Positions 34,188 to 43,529 of a stretch of DNA of 64,000 nt are shown one piece after another. The stretch's first letter is position 1, and each line of letters begins with the position of its first letter. Below the pieces are notes generated by a model, which ran no database searches, had not been told where the DNA came from, and was given only the letters and a program-made list of their open reading frames with translations. The DNA comes from CAYRTV01 sp964505785. GTDB taxonomy: Bacteria; Acidobacteriota; Aminicenantia; Aminicenantales; Aminicenantaceae. The stretch is taken from positions 62,001 to 126,000 of the forward strand of contig CAZDJZ010000005.1 of the NCBI GenBank assembly GCA_964505785.1. The letters are read 5' to 3'. The position numbers and the translations under genes were made by a program.

Positions 34188-34949
34188 GATAATTACTTTT
34201 CTCCCTTTTCCCAATTTCACGGATTTTTCAATAACGCGGGTGATCCATTCTCCGGCTTCTTTGCACGCCTGTGCTGCAGCCATTCCCTGCACCATGAACC
34301 CAAGGATGGCCGAGGATAAAAAACAACCGGTGCCATGGATGTCTCCCTCGAGCCTTGGCCGCTTCCAATGAAATTCCTCTTTTCCGTCAAAAAGAATATC
34401 AACCGGGTCACCCGGAAAATGACCTCCTTTTATTAAACAAGCCGATCCAGTTCGTGAATAAATAATCCTGGCTGCGGCCGCTGCATCCCTCAGATTCCGG
34501 ACTCTTGCACCCGAGAGGCAGCCTGCTTCCTTCAAATTAGGAGTTATCAGCGACATCTTTCCGGATAATACAGAGAGGAAATCTCCTGCCGCCTTTTTTT
34601 CCATCAGCACATGACCGGAACTTGAGACCAGAACCGGATCCACTACAATAGGCATTCCCTGGTTTTCTAAAAGAATCTCCGCAATTGCCGCCAAATTGGG
34701 TCTGCTTCCGATCATTCCGACCTTGATTCCTGAAATAGAAACATCTTCTTTAAGAATTTGGTATTGCCGCCGCAAAAGATCTTTGCTGTGAGGCTGCATA
34801 TCCTTCACAACTGAAGTGTTCTGTACCGTATCCGCAGTGGGAATCGCCATTCCAACAAATCCCAGTTTGGTGAAAACCTGTATGTCAAGCAAAATTCCGG
34901 CACCTCCACTGGGATCAAATCCGGCGATAGACAGCAAGACTTTTTTCAT
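34176..34949 (-). CDS. thiD: Hydroxymethylpyrimidine/phosphomethylpyrimidine kinase
   Basis: Phosphorylates HMP and HMP-P for thiamine synthesis or salvage. The ribokinase-fold protein begins VLLSIAGFDPSGGAGI, has the conserved VDPVLVSSSGHVLM, TPNLKEA, KGGHFPGDPVDIL and the anion hole IHGTGCFLSSA. A frame extends to 34991, but family similarity starts at MKKVLLSIAG (34949), preceded by a GAGAAAGAAG stretch; length 257. No TPP riboswitch is recognisable upstream and no other thi gene is in the window. Confidence 0.92.
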   Translation of the reverse strand: MKKVLLSIAGFDPSGGAGILLDIQVFTKLGFVGMAIPTADTVQNTSVVKDMQPHSKDLLRRQYQILKEDVSISGIKVGMIGSRPNLAAIAEILLENQGMPIVVDPVLVSSSGHVLMEKKAAGDFLSVLSGKMSLITPNLKEAGCLSGARVRNLRDAAAAARIIYSRTGSACLIKGGHFPGDPVDILFDGKEEFHWKRPRLEGDIHGTGCFLSSAILGFMVQGMAAAQACKEAGEWITRVIEKSVKLGKGRKVIIFTA

Positions 34950-35112
34950 TTTTGCTTCTTTCTCATATTCATTGTCATGATAACACAGCATTGCGTTCGT
35001 TTGCCCGCTTCAGGAGTACTGCGTGGAGCGGAAGGCGGGTCTAAATGCAGCAATGACATAAAAATTCGTTACCCCTCAAGAAGAGCAAGGCGGCTTGAGA
35101 CATCCACGTTTG

Positions 35113-36396
35113 TCAGGATGTTTGGGTTTCGCCGGATTTGATCAGGAGCCGCTGCAGCATAACGGGCCCGATAATTTGATTGATCGCAATGACCGCCAGC
35201 ATTACGGCCCGGAATTCGTCCCCCCAATCGGGAAAATTCCGGTCGATAACAATAATCATTCCAAGAGCGACACCCGCCTGTGATATATAACCGCTCCATC
35301 CCCATTTCTGCACATACCTGCCTTCTTTGGATAATTTTGCTCCTAGAAAAGTCCCGGTATATTTCAAACCAGCCCGCCATAACACCAACACCAAGGCCAG
35401 CATCCAGCTCTGCTGTAATGCATCTAAATTAAGGGATGCCCCCGAAATGGCGAAAAAAATCACATATACCGGAGTGGAAACTTTTTCCAGCGCCTTAATC
35501 AATTCCTCCCCGTGAGGAGAAAAATTCTGAACCACAAATCCCCCGATCAAGCTGATCAGAAGAGGATGGAAACCATAATTATGCGTTATTTGATAAGATA
35601 AAAAGGCTGTTGCCAGGATAAAAACCGTCATTTCTTTTTTAATAAATTTCATATACAGAATAATAGCGGCTCCAATGATAATCCCCAGCAGTACGGAACC
35701 CCCGATTTCCTTAATAATATGTCCGACAAACCCAAAGTCAAACTGCTGGTTTTCGGAAACCAGCGACTTGGAAAATGTCAGGCTGAAGGCAAACAGCCCA
35801 ATGACAAAAAAATCCTTCACCACAGCGGAACTGAGAATCAATTCACTCAATTTTCCGCGGGACCCGGTTTCGATCAAAACCGCCAAAGTTGTGGAAGGCG
35901 AAGTCGCTGTAGCAAGAGTTCCCATCAAAAGTGAAATGGAAATAAGCTGGGCGGTGCTTTTCCCGGAAAAAATCCCGAATACAGACCCCGCAGCCAATCC
36001 GAAGGCTAAAAATCCTCCGATAATCATTAATGTCTGCATGGCCACAATAGATGACAGTCCTTTCATCCGGCCTCGCAGCTGATGAATCTTCATCTCTCCG
36101 CCCGCAGCCAAAGCAATCAGACTCAAGGCCAAGCCGTCAAAAAGCTGGAGGTTTTTAACGTCTTCCAAGCTGAGAAAATTCATGAGATAAGGGCCGCAAA
36201 GGATTCCGGCTAAAAGAAATCCGGTTATTTGGGGGAGTTTAATCCGCTTGATATTTTTTCCCGCAAGAAAAGCAAAAAGCAAAATAAAGCCCAGGGCAAT
36301 TGAAATGCTATGACGGGGATCAATATACGGCTCCATAAACGGAGCTTTCATGAACGCCATGAGAAAAAAGACGATAATCATGAGAAAATAGGTCAT
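35113..36396 (-). CDS. Cation:proton antiporter (CPA-type), second of the pair
   Basis: A 427-residue polytopic membrane protein with about 12 hydrophobic segments. LPQITGFLLAGILCGPYLM near residue 56 is the conserved N-terminal antiporter motif, and LATATSPSTTLAV occupies the ion-binding region of monovalent cation:proton antiporters. A frame extends to 36438, but the ATG at 36396 follows GGAGAAGAG and overlaps the stop of the upstream antiporter gene by four bases (ATGA), which fixes the start. It is the last gene of the EIIA/PII/antiporter operon. Confidence 0.85.
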   Translation of the reverse strand: MTYFLMIIVFFLMAFMKAPFMEPYIDPRHSISIALGFILLFAFLAGKNIKRIKLPQITGFLLAGILCGPYLMNFLSLEDVKNLQLFDGLALSLIALAAGGEMKIHQLRGRMKGLSSIVAMQTLMIIGGFLAFGLAAGSVFGIFSGKSTAQLISISLLMGTLATATSPSTTLAVLIETGSRGKLSELILSSAVVKDFFVIGLFAFSLTFSKSLVSENQQFDFGFVGHIIKEIGGSVLLGIIIGAAIILYMKFIKKEMTVFILATAFLSYQITHNYGFHPLLISLIGGFVVQNFSPHGEELIKALEKVSTPVYVIFFAISGASLNLDALQQSWMLALVLVLWRAGLKYTGTFLGAKLSKEGRYVQKWGWSGYISQAGVALGMIIVIDRNFPDWGDEFRAVMLAVIAINQIIGPVMLQRLLIKSGETQTS

Positions 36397-37601
36397 GATC
36401 TCTTCTCCAAGCGGAATAAGGCTGTCCGGATAGCCCACGGGCTGAGAAATTCACTCAAGATAATCATAAGAAGGGAAACAGATAAAAAAATATCAATCAG
36501 GGGAACAGGATAATTCAGCTTTAAGCTGACGGCAAAAGCAACGCCCAATCCACCGGAGGATAATAAGCAGTTTCCGAAAATATGCGGAAGAGAAACCGGG
36601 AACTTGAGTATTTTTTCCAAAAGCGGCATGGGAAGGATATGCAAAATCAACTCCATAGCCAGCATCACTGTGACCAGAACACCCACTTCCCAAGAAAAAT
36701 TCAATTCCCAAAATGCTCCAATCAAAATCAGGAATACGATAAAAAGAGGTTTTTCGGTTGACAGCAGAAGCGTATAAATTTTTGCATGTTTCCGGGTGAG
36801 GTTGGAATAGAATATCCCCAAAACCATACAGGCGAATAAAGGAATCAGATTAAAATAAAAAGCGGTCCCGGAAACAAAAAAAACCGCGCCTAAAATATAG
36901 ACTAAAAGATCTTTTTCCGAATGCCGCATCCGGGTCATATGATAAAACAAAAATCCCATTAAGGCGGAAAATAATGTTGCTGCAATAAGAATAATAATGC
37001 TTTTAAGCAGCATGCTGTCTCTGGAAAAGGGAAATCTCAAAAAAGAAACCACAACCGCCAGGCCGCAAATCCCCCAGAAACTCCCGATACTGACAAGAAA
37101 ACGGGCCAGATAGAAGTGTTTATTGCGGCAGGGAACAAAGGGTGCCATAGCATTGAGAATCATCGGGGAATGCAAAGTCAGCAGCAGCCCCAAAGAGACA
37201 GCCATTCCCCCAAGTAAAAATGAAGGCTGCCCGGGATAAAACTTGTTCAGAATAATCCAGATAATGACGGCACCGGGAATAAAGGTCAGAATGAAAAGCA
37301 TAAATGACAGGTAATAATATTTTATGCTGAATCGCTTTAAATAACGCTTTTCAAACTGGAAGCCAAAGACAAATCCAATCCAGCCTAAGCCCAAAGCCAT
37401 AATAGGACTGAATGCATTAAGGACCTGTTCGTTAAGAATATTCAAACCGGAGGATCCCAGCAGCAATCCCAGGAATATGTAAAAAAGCCCTGAATAAAAG
37501 AAAAAACGGAAATTAGAAAAGGAGCGGCCCCCGCGATAAAAAAATCTTGCCCCCAAAACCGCAAAAAAAATCAGCAGAGCAAAGGCATAAATGGCCTGCA
37601 T
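36393..37601 (-). CDS. Cation:proton antiporter-like membrane protein, first of the pair
   Basis: A 402-residue protein with about 12 hydrophobic segments, diverged from its neighbour. The N-terminal segment SGLFYIFLGLLLGSSGLNIL matches the antiporter entry motif, and SLGLLLTLHSPMILNAM sits where the ion-site helix is expected; the canonical acidic pair is not obvious. It may be an unusual antiporter or an inactive partner subunit. It begins four bases after the PII-like gene and overlaps the second antiporter gene. Confidence 0.75.
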   Translation of the reverse strand: MQAIYAFALLIFFAVLGARFFYRGGRSFSNFRFFFYSGLFYIFLGLLLGSSGLNILNEQVLNAFSPIMALGLGWIGFVFGFQFEKRYLKRFSIKYYYLSFMLFILTFIPGAVIIWIILNKFYPGQPSFLLGGMAVSLGLLLTLHSPMILNAMAPFVPCRNKHFYLARFLVSIGSFWGICGLAVVVSFLRFPFSRDSMLLKSIIILIAATLFSALMGFLFYHMTRMRHSEKDLLVYILGAVFFVSGTAFYFNLIPLFACMVLGIFYSNLTRKHAKIYTLLLSTEKPLFIVFLILIGAFWELNFSWEVGVLVTVMLAMELILHILPMPLLEKILKFPVSLPHIFGNCLLSSGGLGVAFAVSLKLNYPVPLIDIFLSVSLLMIILSEFLSPWAIRTALFRLEKRS

Positions 37602-37605
37602 GGCA

Positions 37606-37944
37606 TTACTTCATTTCAGGTTTTAGTCCCTCAACCAAATCAAGAGGCAGGGTGAAAATAATACCAGTACCGGGTTTTTGAAGATCTCCTAAAATTTTCT
37701 TCAGGATATTTATAACCTCAGATTCCTTTTCTTCTCTGATCACAGAAAAAATTGTTTTATTATGTGATTCAGCCCCTGCAAACATGAATCGCAGCCCGGC
37801 AAATATAGGAACTTCCTGGGACAATATCTGGCCCATACCCACACTATCGATAACGGTCGCCCCTGAAATTCCGATTTCCAAAAATCCCTCCAGCACTTCT
37901 TCGAGTTTTTCAACCTGATTAAGAATGAGAACTAAAAGTTTCAT
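37606..37944 (-). CDS. PII-like signalling protein
   Basis: A 112-residue protein with the PII ferredoxin-like pattern: a first strand (MKLLVLILNQ), a helix, then EIGISGATVIDSVGMGQIL resembling the beta-2 segment of GlnB, and a second half with KTIFSVIREEKESEVINILKKIL and GTGIIFTLPLD. The T-loop tyrosine of GlnB is missing, so uridylylation is unlikely and another effector is probable. The start overlaps the EIIA gene stop by four bases (ATGA), and the first antiporter gene follows after four bases. The fold is inferred from pattern only. Confidence 0.7.
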   Translation of the reverse strand: MKLLVLILNQVEKLEEVLEGFLEIGISGATVIDSVGMGQILSQEVPIFAGLRFMFAGAESHNKTIFSVIREEKESEVINILKKILGDLQKPGTGIIFTLPLDLVEGLKPEMK

Positions 37945-38405
37945 CCGATTTTGCTTTCTTCTTCATCGATTCTTTCACAGATCTCTTGGACAGACCGGGC
38001 TTTCTTAATCTTCTGGATGATCTTCGTCTCTTTGATGAGCCGGCAAATATGTGCCAGAACTTTCAATTGCTGACCGGGATTCTCTCTATCGCCCAGCAGC
38101 AGAAAAAGAATAGATACCGGCTTGGGCTCATCCGTGCCAAAATTGATCTTTCTATCCAGCACGGCCAAAGCAAGAAAAGTTTTTTCTATACGGCTGGTTA
38201 AGGCATGGGGGATGGCGATATCCTGGTCAAGCGCTGTGCTGCCCAAGCTCTCTCTTTCCAGAATCTTACCTAGAAGTTCCTCTGAATTTTCAAGCAATCC
38301 CCGTTCAGTCAGTATCGAAATAAATTTTTTCAGAACATCTTCTTTTTTGCCGGGCTCCAAACCCATAACAATATTATCCTGGCTGATTAATCGGCATATT
38401 TTCAT
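37941..38405 (-). CDS. PTS EIIA (PtsN/fructose-type) domain protein
   Basis: A 154-residue PTS_EIIA type 2 domain. The phosphorylatable His is in DIAIPHALT, preceded by LGSTALDQ as in EIIA-Ntr, and followed by the LLLGDRENPGQQLKVLAHICRLI segment. No EIIB, EIIC, HPr or EI is in the window, so a regulatory role of EIIA-Ntr kind is likelier than sugar uptake. GAGG precedes the ATG. It is coupled to the PII-like gene and therefore to the antiporter genes; EIIA domains also occur attached to antiporters in other bacteria. Confidence 0.88.
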   Translation of the reverse strand: MKICRLISQDNIVMGLEPGKKEDVLKKFISILTERGLLENSEELLGKILERESLGSTALDQDIAIPHALTSRIEKTFLALAVLDRKINFGTDEPKPVSILFLLLGDRENPGQQLKVLAHICRLIKETKIIQKIKKARSVQEICERIDEEESKIG

Positions 38406-38429
38406 ATTTCATACCTCGGCTAATGATTT

Positions 38430-39440
38430 TCAACGATCGGGCTCCGGCACATCCACTATCTCATCCTTTATTATTTCATCCGCCCGGTTGATTATATCGG
38501 GAGAGAACTCAACTCCCTGGTCTTCAGCCGCCGTGAGATTAATAATCATTTTGACTTCTTCCATATAATGGAATGGAATAGACCCAGGATTTTCACCTGA
38601 TTTGACTCTCAAGGCAATCTCTCCGGCTTTGTAACCCATTTTGGAAAAATCCCACCCTAAAGCAGCGCAAGCACCCTGCCTGGCTGACAGAAGAAACCCG
38701 CCGAATAACGGGACTTTATTTTCAATGGCCACCTGTCCCAATGCTTCGAAAGCTTCATTGATGGTATTATCGGAAATTTGGCATATGACCTCAATATTCT
38801 TGTTGAGCAGCATCTGGGCCGACCATAAGACTTCGCTGGCATTGGCTATAGGAACATCTACGATCTCCATACCCATTTCCATTGCTGTGCTGCGGGTTAA
38901 TTCCAAATAATATTCAGAATTGACTTCAGAAGGCGTCCACAAAGTGCCTAATCTCTCGGTTTCAGGCAAGACTTCCTTGATAAATTTAAGGCTTTGCAGG
39001 ATTGGTCCCAGAGATGATATGCCGGCAACATTTTCCAAATGATCATCAGCGGAAGAACCGGCGCCTGCCCGGTATGGATTCGCTACGGATGAAAAAACAA
39101 TCGGGATATCCCGGCTGGCATGCAGGGCGGCCTGAAGGCAGGGAGTCGAAAACGCTGCGATCAAATCCACTTTCCGTCCTGCAAATTCCTGAGCGATCCT
39201 CTGCACTTCAGCAATATCTCCATATCCGTTTTTAATGATCAACCTCAAGTTGACTCCATCCTTTAATCCCGCGTCTTCCAAAGCTTGGAGAAAGCCGGTA
39301 CGGGCCGCATTCAAAGTCGGGGCATCATTAACTTGAAATATCCCAATGGTATAAAGGTTGGATTCATCCGTTCCGCAAGATGAATACAAAAAGAAAATGG
39401 ACAAAAAACAAAACCAAAGCCAATTTTTCATACGCAGCAT
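38430..39440 (-). CDS. ABC transporter substrate-binding lipoprotein, TrpX-like
   Basis: A 336-residue protein of the ABC_sub_bind (TrpX-like) family. A lipoprotein signal (MKNWLWFCFLSIFFLYSSCG) places it on the outside of a membrane. Family features are TIGIFQVNDAPTLNAARTGF, FAGRKVDLIAAFSTPCLQAAL, DIPIVFSSVANPYRAG, and LFGGFLLSARQGACAALGWDF. No permease or ATPase gene is adjacent. It lies 24 bases before the EIIA gene on the same strand and may be the first gene of that operon. The ATG at 39431 is an alternative start. Confidence 0.85.
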   Translation of the reverse strand: MLRMKNWLWFCFLSIFFLYSSCGTDESNLYTIGIFQVNDAPTLNAARTGFLQALEDAGLKDGVNLRLIIKNGYGDIAEVQRIAQEFAGRKVDLIAAFSTPCLQAALHASRDIPIVFSSVANPYRAGAGSSADDHLENVAGISSLGPILQSLKFIKEVLPETERLGTLWTPSEVNSEYYLELTRSTAMEMGMEIVDVPIANASEVLWSAQMLLNKNIEVICQISDNTINEAFEALGQVAIENKVPLFGGFLLSARQGACAALGWDFSKMGYKAGEIALRVKSGENPGSIPFHYMEEVKMIINLTAAEDQGVEFSPDIINRADEIIKDEIVDVPEPDR

Positions 39441-39540
39441 CGTCAGTCAATAATAATCAAAATCATCGTTTTGAGCAAATCCTTTTACTTCATATTGGAA
39501 AGAATGAGCCCTGCTCAGGATAACACGGCCATGCCGGTTA

Positions 39541-40773
39541 TTAGGTTTGAGATTTGAATTTTGAGTTTTGCAATATAACGGCTTCTGTTTCCAATGCAAT
39601 CCGTTTTTCTTCATTGGTGGGAATAACAAGGATTTTGACTGGATAACGTCCGCTGCTGATATTCCGGTTCTCTTTAGACTTCTGCTGGTTTTTTTGGGCA
39701 TCAATTTCTATTCCCATCTTCTGTAAATTCTGACAGCAGCGCTCCCGGACCAGCGGCGAATTTTCCCCAATTCCTGCGGTGAAGACAATGGCATCCAGTT
39801 TGCCCATTGCTGCAAAATAACCTCCGATATATTTTTTGATGCGGTACGCATACACATCAATAGCGGTTTCAGCTCTTTCCTCTCCGGATGCGGCCCGGTC
39901 CTCCACTTCCCGCATATCATTGGTGCCGCATAGCCCCTTCAGCCCGCTTTCCTTATTCAGAAGCCGGTCAATTTCTTCCAGAGACAGATCAAGGTTTTTG
40001 GCCAGGAAAAAAGGAATCGCCGGATCCACATCACCGGAACGGGTTCCCATGACTAATCCTTCCAACGGAGTCAGCCCCATGGAGGTGTCTATACAACGGC
40101 CGTTTTGAACAGCCGCCATGCTGGCTCCGTTACCTAAATGCACCGTAACAAGGCTCAATTCGGAAAACGGCTTTTTGAGAAAATCAGCAGCTTCTTCAGC
40201 CACGTAGGCATGGGATGTCCCATGAAAGCCGTAGCGGCGGACTTTATGTTTGGTATATAGATCATAAGGAACAGCATAGAGATATGATTTTTCCGGAATG
40301 GTCTGATGGAAAGCTGTATCAAAAACAGCCACTTGCGGTGCTTCGGGAAATATGCTGCGTGAAACCTCAATCCCCTCCAGATTCGGTGGATTATGCAGAG
40401 GAGCTAAAGGAATATTCTCCTTGATCGCCTGCTTGACTTCTTCATCAATAACCGTAGAGGAGTGAAATGATTCACCCCCATGGACAACCCGGTGCCCAAC
40501 CGCGGTAATTTCAGATTTTTCGCTGATAACACCAAATTCCGGATCGATCAGCAATTCAACTATCCGGTTCAGTCCCTGGCGATGGTCCGCAATCCGCTCT
40601 TTTTCCTCTTTCATCCTGCTTTCACCGTTTTCGTTCATGGCCTCATGTTCCAGGAAGCTTGTCTTTTCTCCAATTTTTTCAGCCAGGCCTGAAACCATAA
40701 CTCTTTTATTTTCCATATCAAACAATTGGTATTTGATGGATGAACTTCCGGTATTTATGACAAGTATTTTCAT
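39541..40773 (-). CDS. ackA: Acetate kinase
   Basis: Converts acetyl phosphate and ADP to acetate and ATP. Signatures are LVINTGSSSIKYQLFD at the N-terminus, RVVHGGE, VFDTAFHQTIPEKSYLYAVPYD, RRYGFHGTSHAYV and HLGNGASMAAV. A frame extends to 40869, but similarity begins at MKILVINTG (40773), preceded by AAAGGA; this gives 410 residues, slightly above the usual 400. The pta gene ends 16 bases upstream on the same strand, so the two make the standard acetate pathway. Confidence 0.95.
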   Translation of the reverse strand: MKILVINTGSSSIKYQLFDMENKRVMVSGLAEKIGEKTSFLEHEAMNENGESRMKEEKERIADHRQGLNRIVELLIDPEFGVISEKSEITAVGHRVVHGGESFHSSTVIDEEVKQAIKENIPLAPLHNPPNLEGIEVSRSIFPEAPQVAVFDTAFHQTIPEKSYLYAVPYDLYTKHKVRRYGFHGTSHAYVAEEAADFLKKPFSELSLVTVHLGNGASMAAVQNGRCIDTSMGLTPLEGLVMGTRSGDVDPAIPFFLAKNLDLSLEEIDRLLNKESGLKGLCGTNDMREVEDRAASGEERAETAIDVYAYRIKKYIGGYFAAMGKLDAIVFTAGIGENSPLVRERCCQNLQKMGIEIDAQKNQQKSKENRNISSGRYPVKILVIPTNEEKRIALETEAVILQNSKFKSQT

Positions 40774-40789
40774 AATAATGTCCTTTCGA

Positions 40790-42883
40790 TTATTTTGTTT
40801 GGGCTTGAATCGCTGTAATTGCGACCGTATTAACGATATCCGGGACAGTACATCCCCGGCTGAGGTCATTGACCGGTTTATTTAACCCCTGAATTACGGG
40901 ACCGATGGCAACTGCATTAGCCGAGCGCTGCACTGCTTTATAGGTGTTGTTCCCGGTGTTTAAATCCGGAAAAATATAGACGGTTGCCTTGCCTGCGACT
41001 TCACTGTCGGGAAGCTTGGTGCGGGCGACCCCGGGGTCGACAGCCGCATCGTATTGAATAGGTCCTTCTATCTTAATACTTAATCCCTGTTTTTTTGCCA
41101 TTTCCCTGGCCAAGCTGGTTGCTTCTCTCACTTTATCCACATCTGCTCCTACTCCGGATTCTCCGGTGGAATAAGACAACATGGCTACCCGCGGCTCAAT
41201 ATTGAAGGTTTGTGCGGTTTGGGCAGAGGATACGGCGATTTCCGCCAGCTGCTGCGCATCCGGCTCAGGATTAACAGCGCAGTCTCCATAGACCAAGACC
41301 CGGTCAGCCAGACACATGAAAAAAACGCTGGAGATGATTGAAAATCCCGCTTTAGTTTTGATGAATTCAAAAGACGGCCGCAGCGTGCTTCGGGTGGTAT
41401 GAGCCGCACCGCTGACCATCCCGTCTGCATCCCCTTTAAAAACCATCATTGAACCAAAATAATTGGGGTCACTCATGTTATCCCGGGCATTAACGAGTGT
41501 GGTTCCTTTATGCTTCCTTAATTCTAAATAATTCTGTGCATAGCTTTCAAATTTATTTGATTTCTGGATTTCGACTATCTGAACATCTTTTAATTCCAAC
41601 TCCAGATCGGAAATTTTATCTTGAATTTTTTCTTCATTGCCCAGTAAAATTAAATCGGCCACACTCCTCCGGGATAAAATCTCCGCCGCTTTTAAAATAC
41701 GCTCATCTTCGCCTTCAGGCAGCACAATCCGCTTCCTGTCAGAGCGCGCCCGTTGAATCAGGCGGTATTCAAACATTTTGGGTGTGGTGATGGATACTTC
41801 CGTTTGAATGATTTTTTCTCTCAGCTTGTGAACATCCGTATTCTTTTCAAAGGCCTCCAACGCCAAGGTGATTTTCCTGGTGTCATCCGGAGAAATGATA
41901 CTGTGAACATTATCCGCGTTCCGGGCGGCTTCAAAGGTGTTTTCCTTGACACTTAAAATCGGAAGAGCGTTATGATACCCTTCGATCAACTGCAAAATCG
42001 AAGGCTCCGGCATCAAACCGCCTGTCAGAATCATTCCCGCTATCCGGGGCATAGAACTGGATGACAACGCCGAGAGGCAAGCCACGATCACATCTGCGCG
42101 GTCGCCCGGCGTGATCACCATGTGTCCATCGGCAATCCTGGACAGCACGTTGGGAATCTGCATGGCCGCAACCCCAAAACTCTCCACATGACGGTTCATT
42201 TGGTTGCTGCCGTATAATACCCGGGCATTCAGCGCTTCGACCACTTCCCTAACCCGTGGACTGTCTAACGTCTTCACGTTGGGAATGGTAAAGATAAGAA
42301 AACTTGACGCCAGTGGATTGTCCTTCAGCCGTTTGACTACAGCATCTTTTTCTCCAATCCGGTTAATGAATACAGCCAGGACATTGCTGTTTTTATCCGC
42401 CAGGGAATCAAGAGAAATTTCAATGGATTGAATCACTTCCTCTGGGGATTTCTTATTTGCCTTGGCCACCAGTATCACAGGACAGCCCAGGTTGTTAGCG
42501 ACATCGGCATTGATATCAAATTCGAAAGCGGACGTTGACCCTTGGAAATCGGTCCCTTCCACTAAAACAAAGTCGCTTTTCTCTTCCAGGGCCTTATATT
42601 TGGCCACAATACCCTCCAGCAATTCTTCATAGCGCCCAGCAGATATGAACTGGTTGGCTTCATCGGAGGTATACCCATACATCTCCCGGTATGGGAGATC
42701 CGTTTTGAAGTAAGATGAGATTAAATTAATATCATTGTCCTTTCGGTCATGATCGGTATGGATAAAAGGCCGGAAAAAAGCCACCCGGTCAACATTCCGG
42801 AAAAGCATTTCCATTAAGCCCAGGGAAATGGCTGATTTTCCGCTTCTGGGTTCAGTTGAGGTGACATATAGATTATCTGCCAT
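40790..42883 (-). CDS. pta: Phosphate acetyltransferase, long form
   Basis: Converts acetyl-CoA and phosphate to acetyl phosphate. The 697-residue protein is the long three-domain form: an N-terminal P-loop BioD-like domain (TSTEPRSGKSAISLGL), a central DRTGG domain (about residues 220-330), and the C-terminal PTA_PTB catalytic domain (RIVLPEGEDERIL, DGMVSGAAHTT, PEPDAQQLAEIAVSSA, YSTGESG). AAGGAG precedes the ATG. The N-terminal domains are regulatory in enteric Pta; this is assumed here. Confidence 0.95.
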   Translation of the reverse strand: MADNLYVTSTEPRSGKSAISLGLMEMLFRNVDRVAFFRPFIHTDHDRKDNDINLISSYFKTDLPYREMYGYTSDEANQFISAGRYEELLEGIVAKYKALEEKSDFVLVEGTDFQGSTSAFEFDINADVANNLGCPVILVAKANKKSPEEVIQSIEISLDSLADKNSNVLAVFINRIGEKDAVVKRLKDNPLASSFLIFTIPNVKTLDSPRVREVVEALNARVLYGSNQMNRHVESFGVAAMQIPNVLSRIADGHMVITPGDRADVIVACLSALSSSSMPRIAGMILTGGLMPEPSILQLIEGYHNALPILSVKENTFEAARNADNVHSIISPDDTRKITLALEAFEKNTDVHKLREKIIQTEVSITTPKMFEYRLIQRARSDRKRIVLPEGEDERILKAAEILSRRSVADLILLGNEEKIQDKISDLELELKDVQIVEIQKSNKFESYAQNYLELRKHKGTTLVNARDNMSDPNYFGSMMVFKGDADGMVSGAAHTTRSTLRPSFEFIKTKAGFSIISSVFFMCLADRVLVYGDCAVNPEPDAQQLAEIAVSSAQTAQTFNIEPRVAMLSYSTGESGVGADVDKVREATSLAREMAKKQGLSIKIEGPIQYDAAVDPGVARTKLPDSEVAGKATVYIFPDLNTGNNTYKAVQRSANAVAIGPVIQGLNKPVNDLSRGCTVPDIVNTVAITAIQAQTK

Positions 42884-43045
42884 GATAAACTCCTTATATT
42901 AATGCGAATATAGATTCATCCTTTCTCTCAAGCCGGGTAATTGTTTCCGCGCGTGCAGAAAATTTGACACTCCGATTGTTATTCCGGGTGATTGGGAGAA
43001 ATAATATTAATGTGTACTTATAGCATATTGACGGGGGTAATTCAA

Positions 43046-43248
43046 TAGCCTGGCTTATTAGTTCGAAAATGACCCGGCAGCGTCATCCTAAGGCCTGCGA
43101 ATCGGCCTCCTCGTCATTGCGCAGGCGGCTCCCCCCCGCAGGCCTCGCAATAAAAATTTGCTGCAGGGCATTCGCGGTGAAGTGCCGCAGCTTCATACCC
43201 TGCACCTCGCATCTGCGGCAATCTCGACCCGTGAATAATTCAGGCTAG
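43046..43248 (+). repeat. MITE-like dispersed intergenic element, copy 4 (best terminal repeats)
   Basis: About 203 bases in the gap between pta and the coiled-coil gene. The ends form an inverted repeat, TAGCCTGGCTTATT at the left and the complement of TAGCCTGAATTATT at the right (12 of 14 identical). The left end TTATTAGTTCGAAAATGAC (43055-43073) is identical to copy 1. No coding capacity is seen. The remainder of the gap (42884-43045) shows nothing else recognisable. Confidence 0.6.
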
Positions 43249-43263
43249 CTAAAAAAAGAAATA

Positions 43264-43461
43264 TTAAAGATTCAATTCCAAAAGACGCGATGCACTCTCA
43301 TATATCTGCTGAAAAACCTTCTTTTTTTCTTTAAGTTCATTCAGCGCCTGTCTGGTTTTTCTGAGCTCATCCTCTATATCCTTTTCGATGTCTCCCATCT
43401 GCTGATAAGCATTTTCCATGGTTTGAGAGTAAAGCTTCTGCTGATCCTTATTTATTTGCAT
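43264..43461 (-). CDS. Small coiled-coil protein
   Basis: A 65-residue highly charged helical protein (MQINKDQQKLYSQTMENAYQ at the N-terminus; heptad-like pattern through LRKTRQALNELKEKKKVF). No signal peptide. It lies 68 bases downstream of the symporter gene on the same strand. Only a weak A/G-rich stretch precedes the ATG. The family is unrecognised; I judge it real from its position and coherent helical composition. Confidence 0.5.
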   Translation of the reverse strand: MQINKDQQKLYSQTMENAYQQMGDIEKDIEDELRKTRQALNELKEKKKVFQQIYESASRLLELNL

Positions 43462-43529
43462 TGTATATTTCTTTTTTCGAGCACCCTTTTAGTCGAACAA
43501 AATCATGCGAAATTGAGGAAATGCTTTCT

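Noticed and set aside
34950..35112. Possible TPP riboswitch upstream of thiD
   Set aside because: No CUGAGA or other conserved thi-box core is visible in the leader.
36393..37601. Pseudogene of the neighbouring antiporter
   Set aside because: The frame is intact over 402 codons with even hydrophobic segments and tight overlaps on both sides; divergence does not look like decay.
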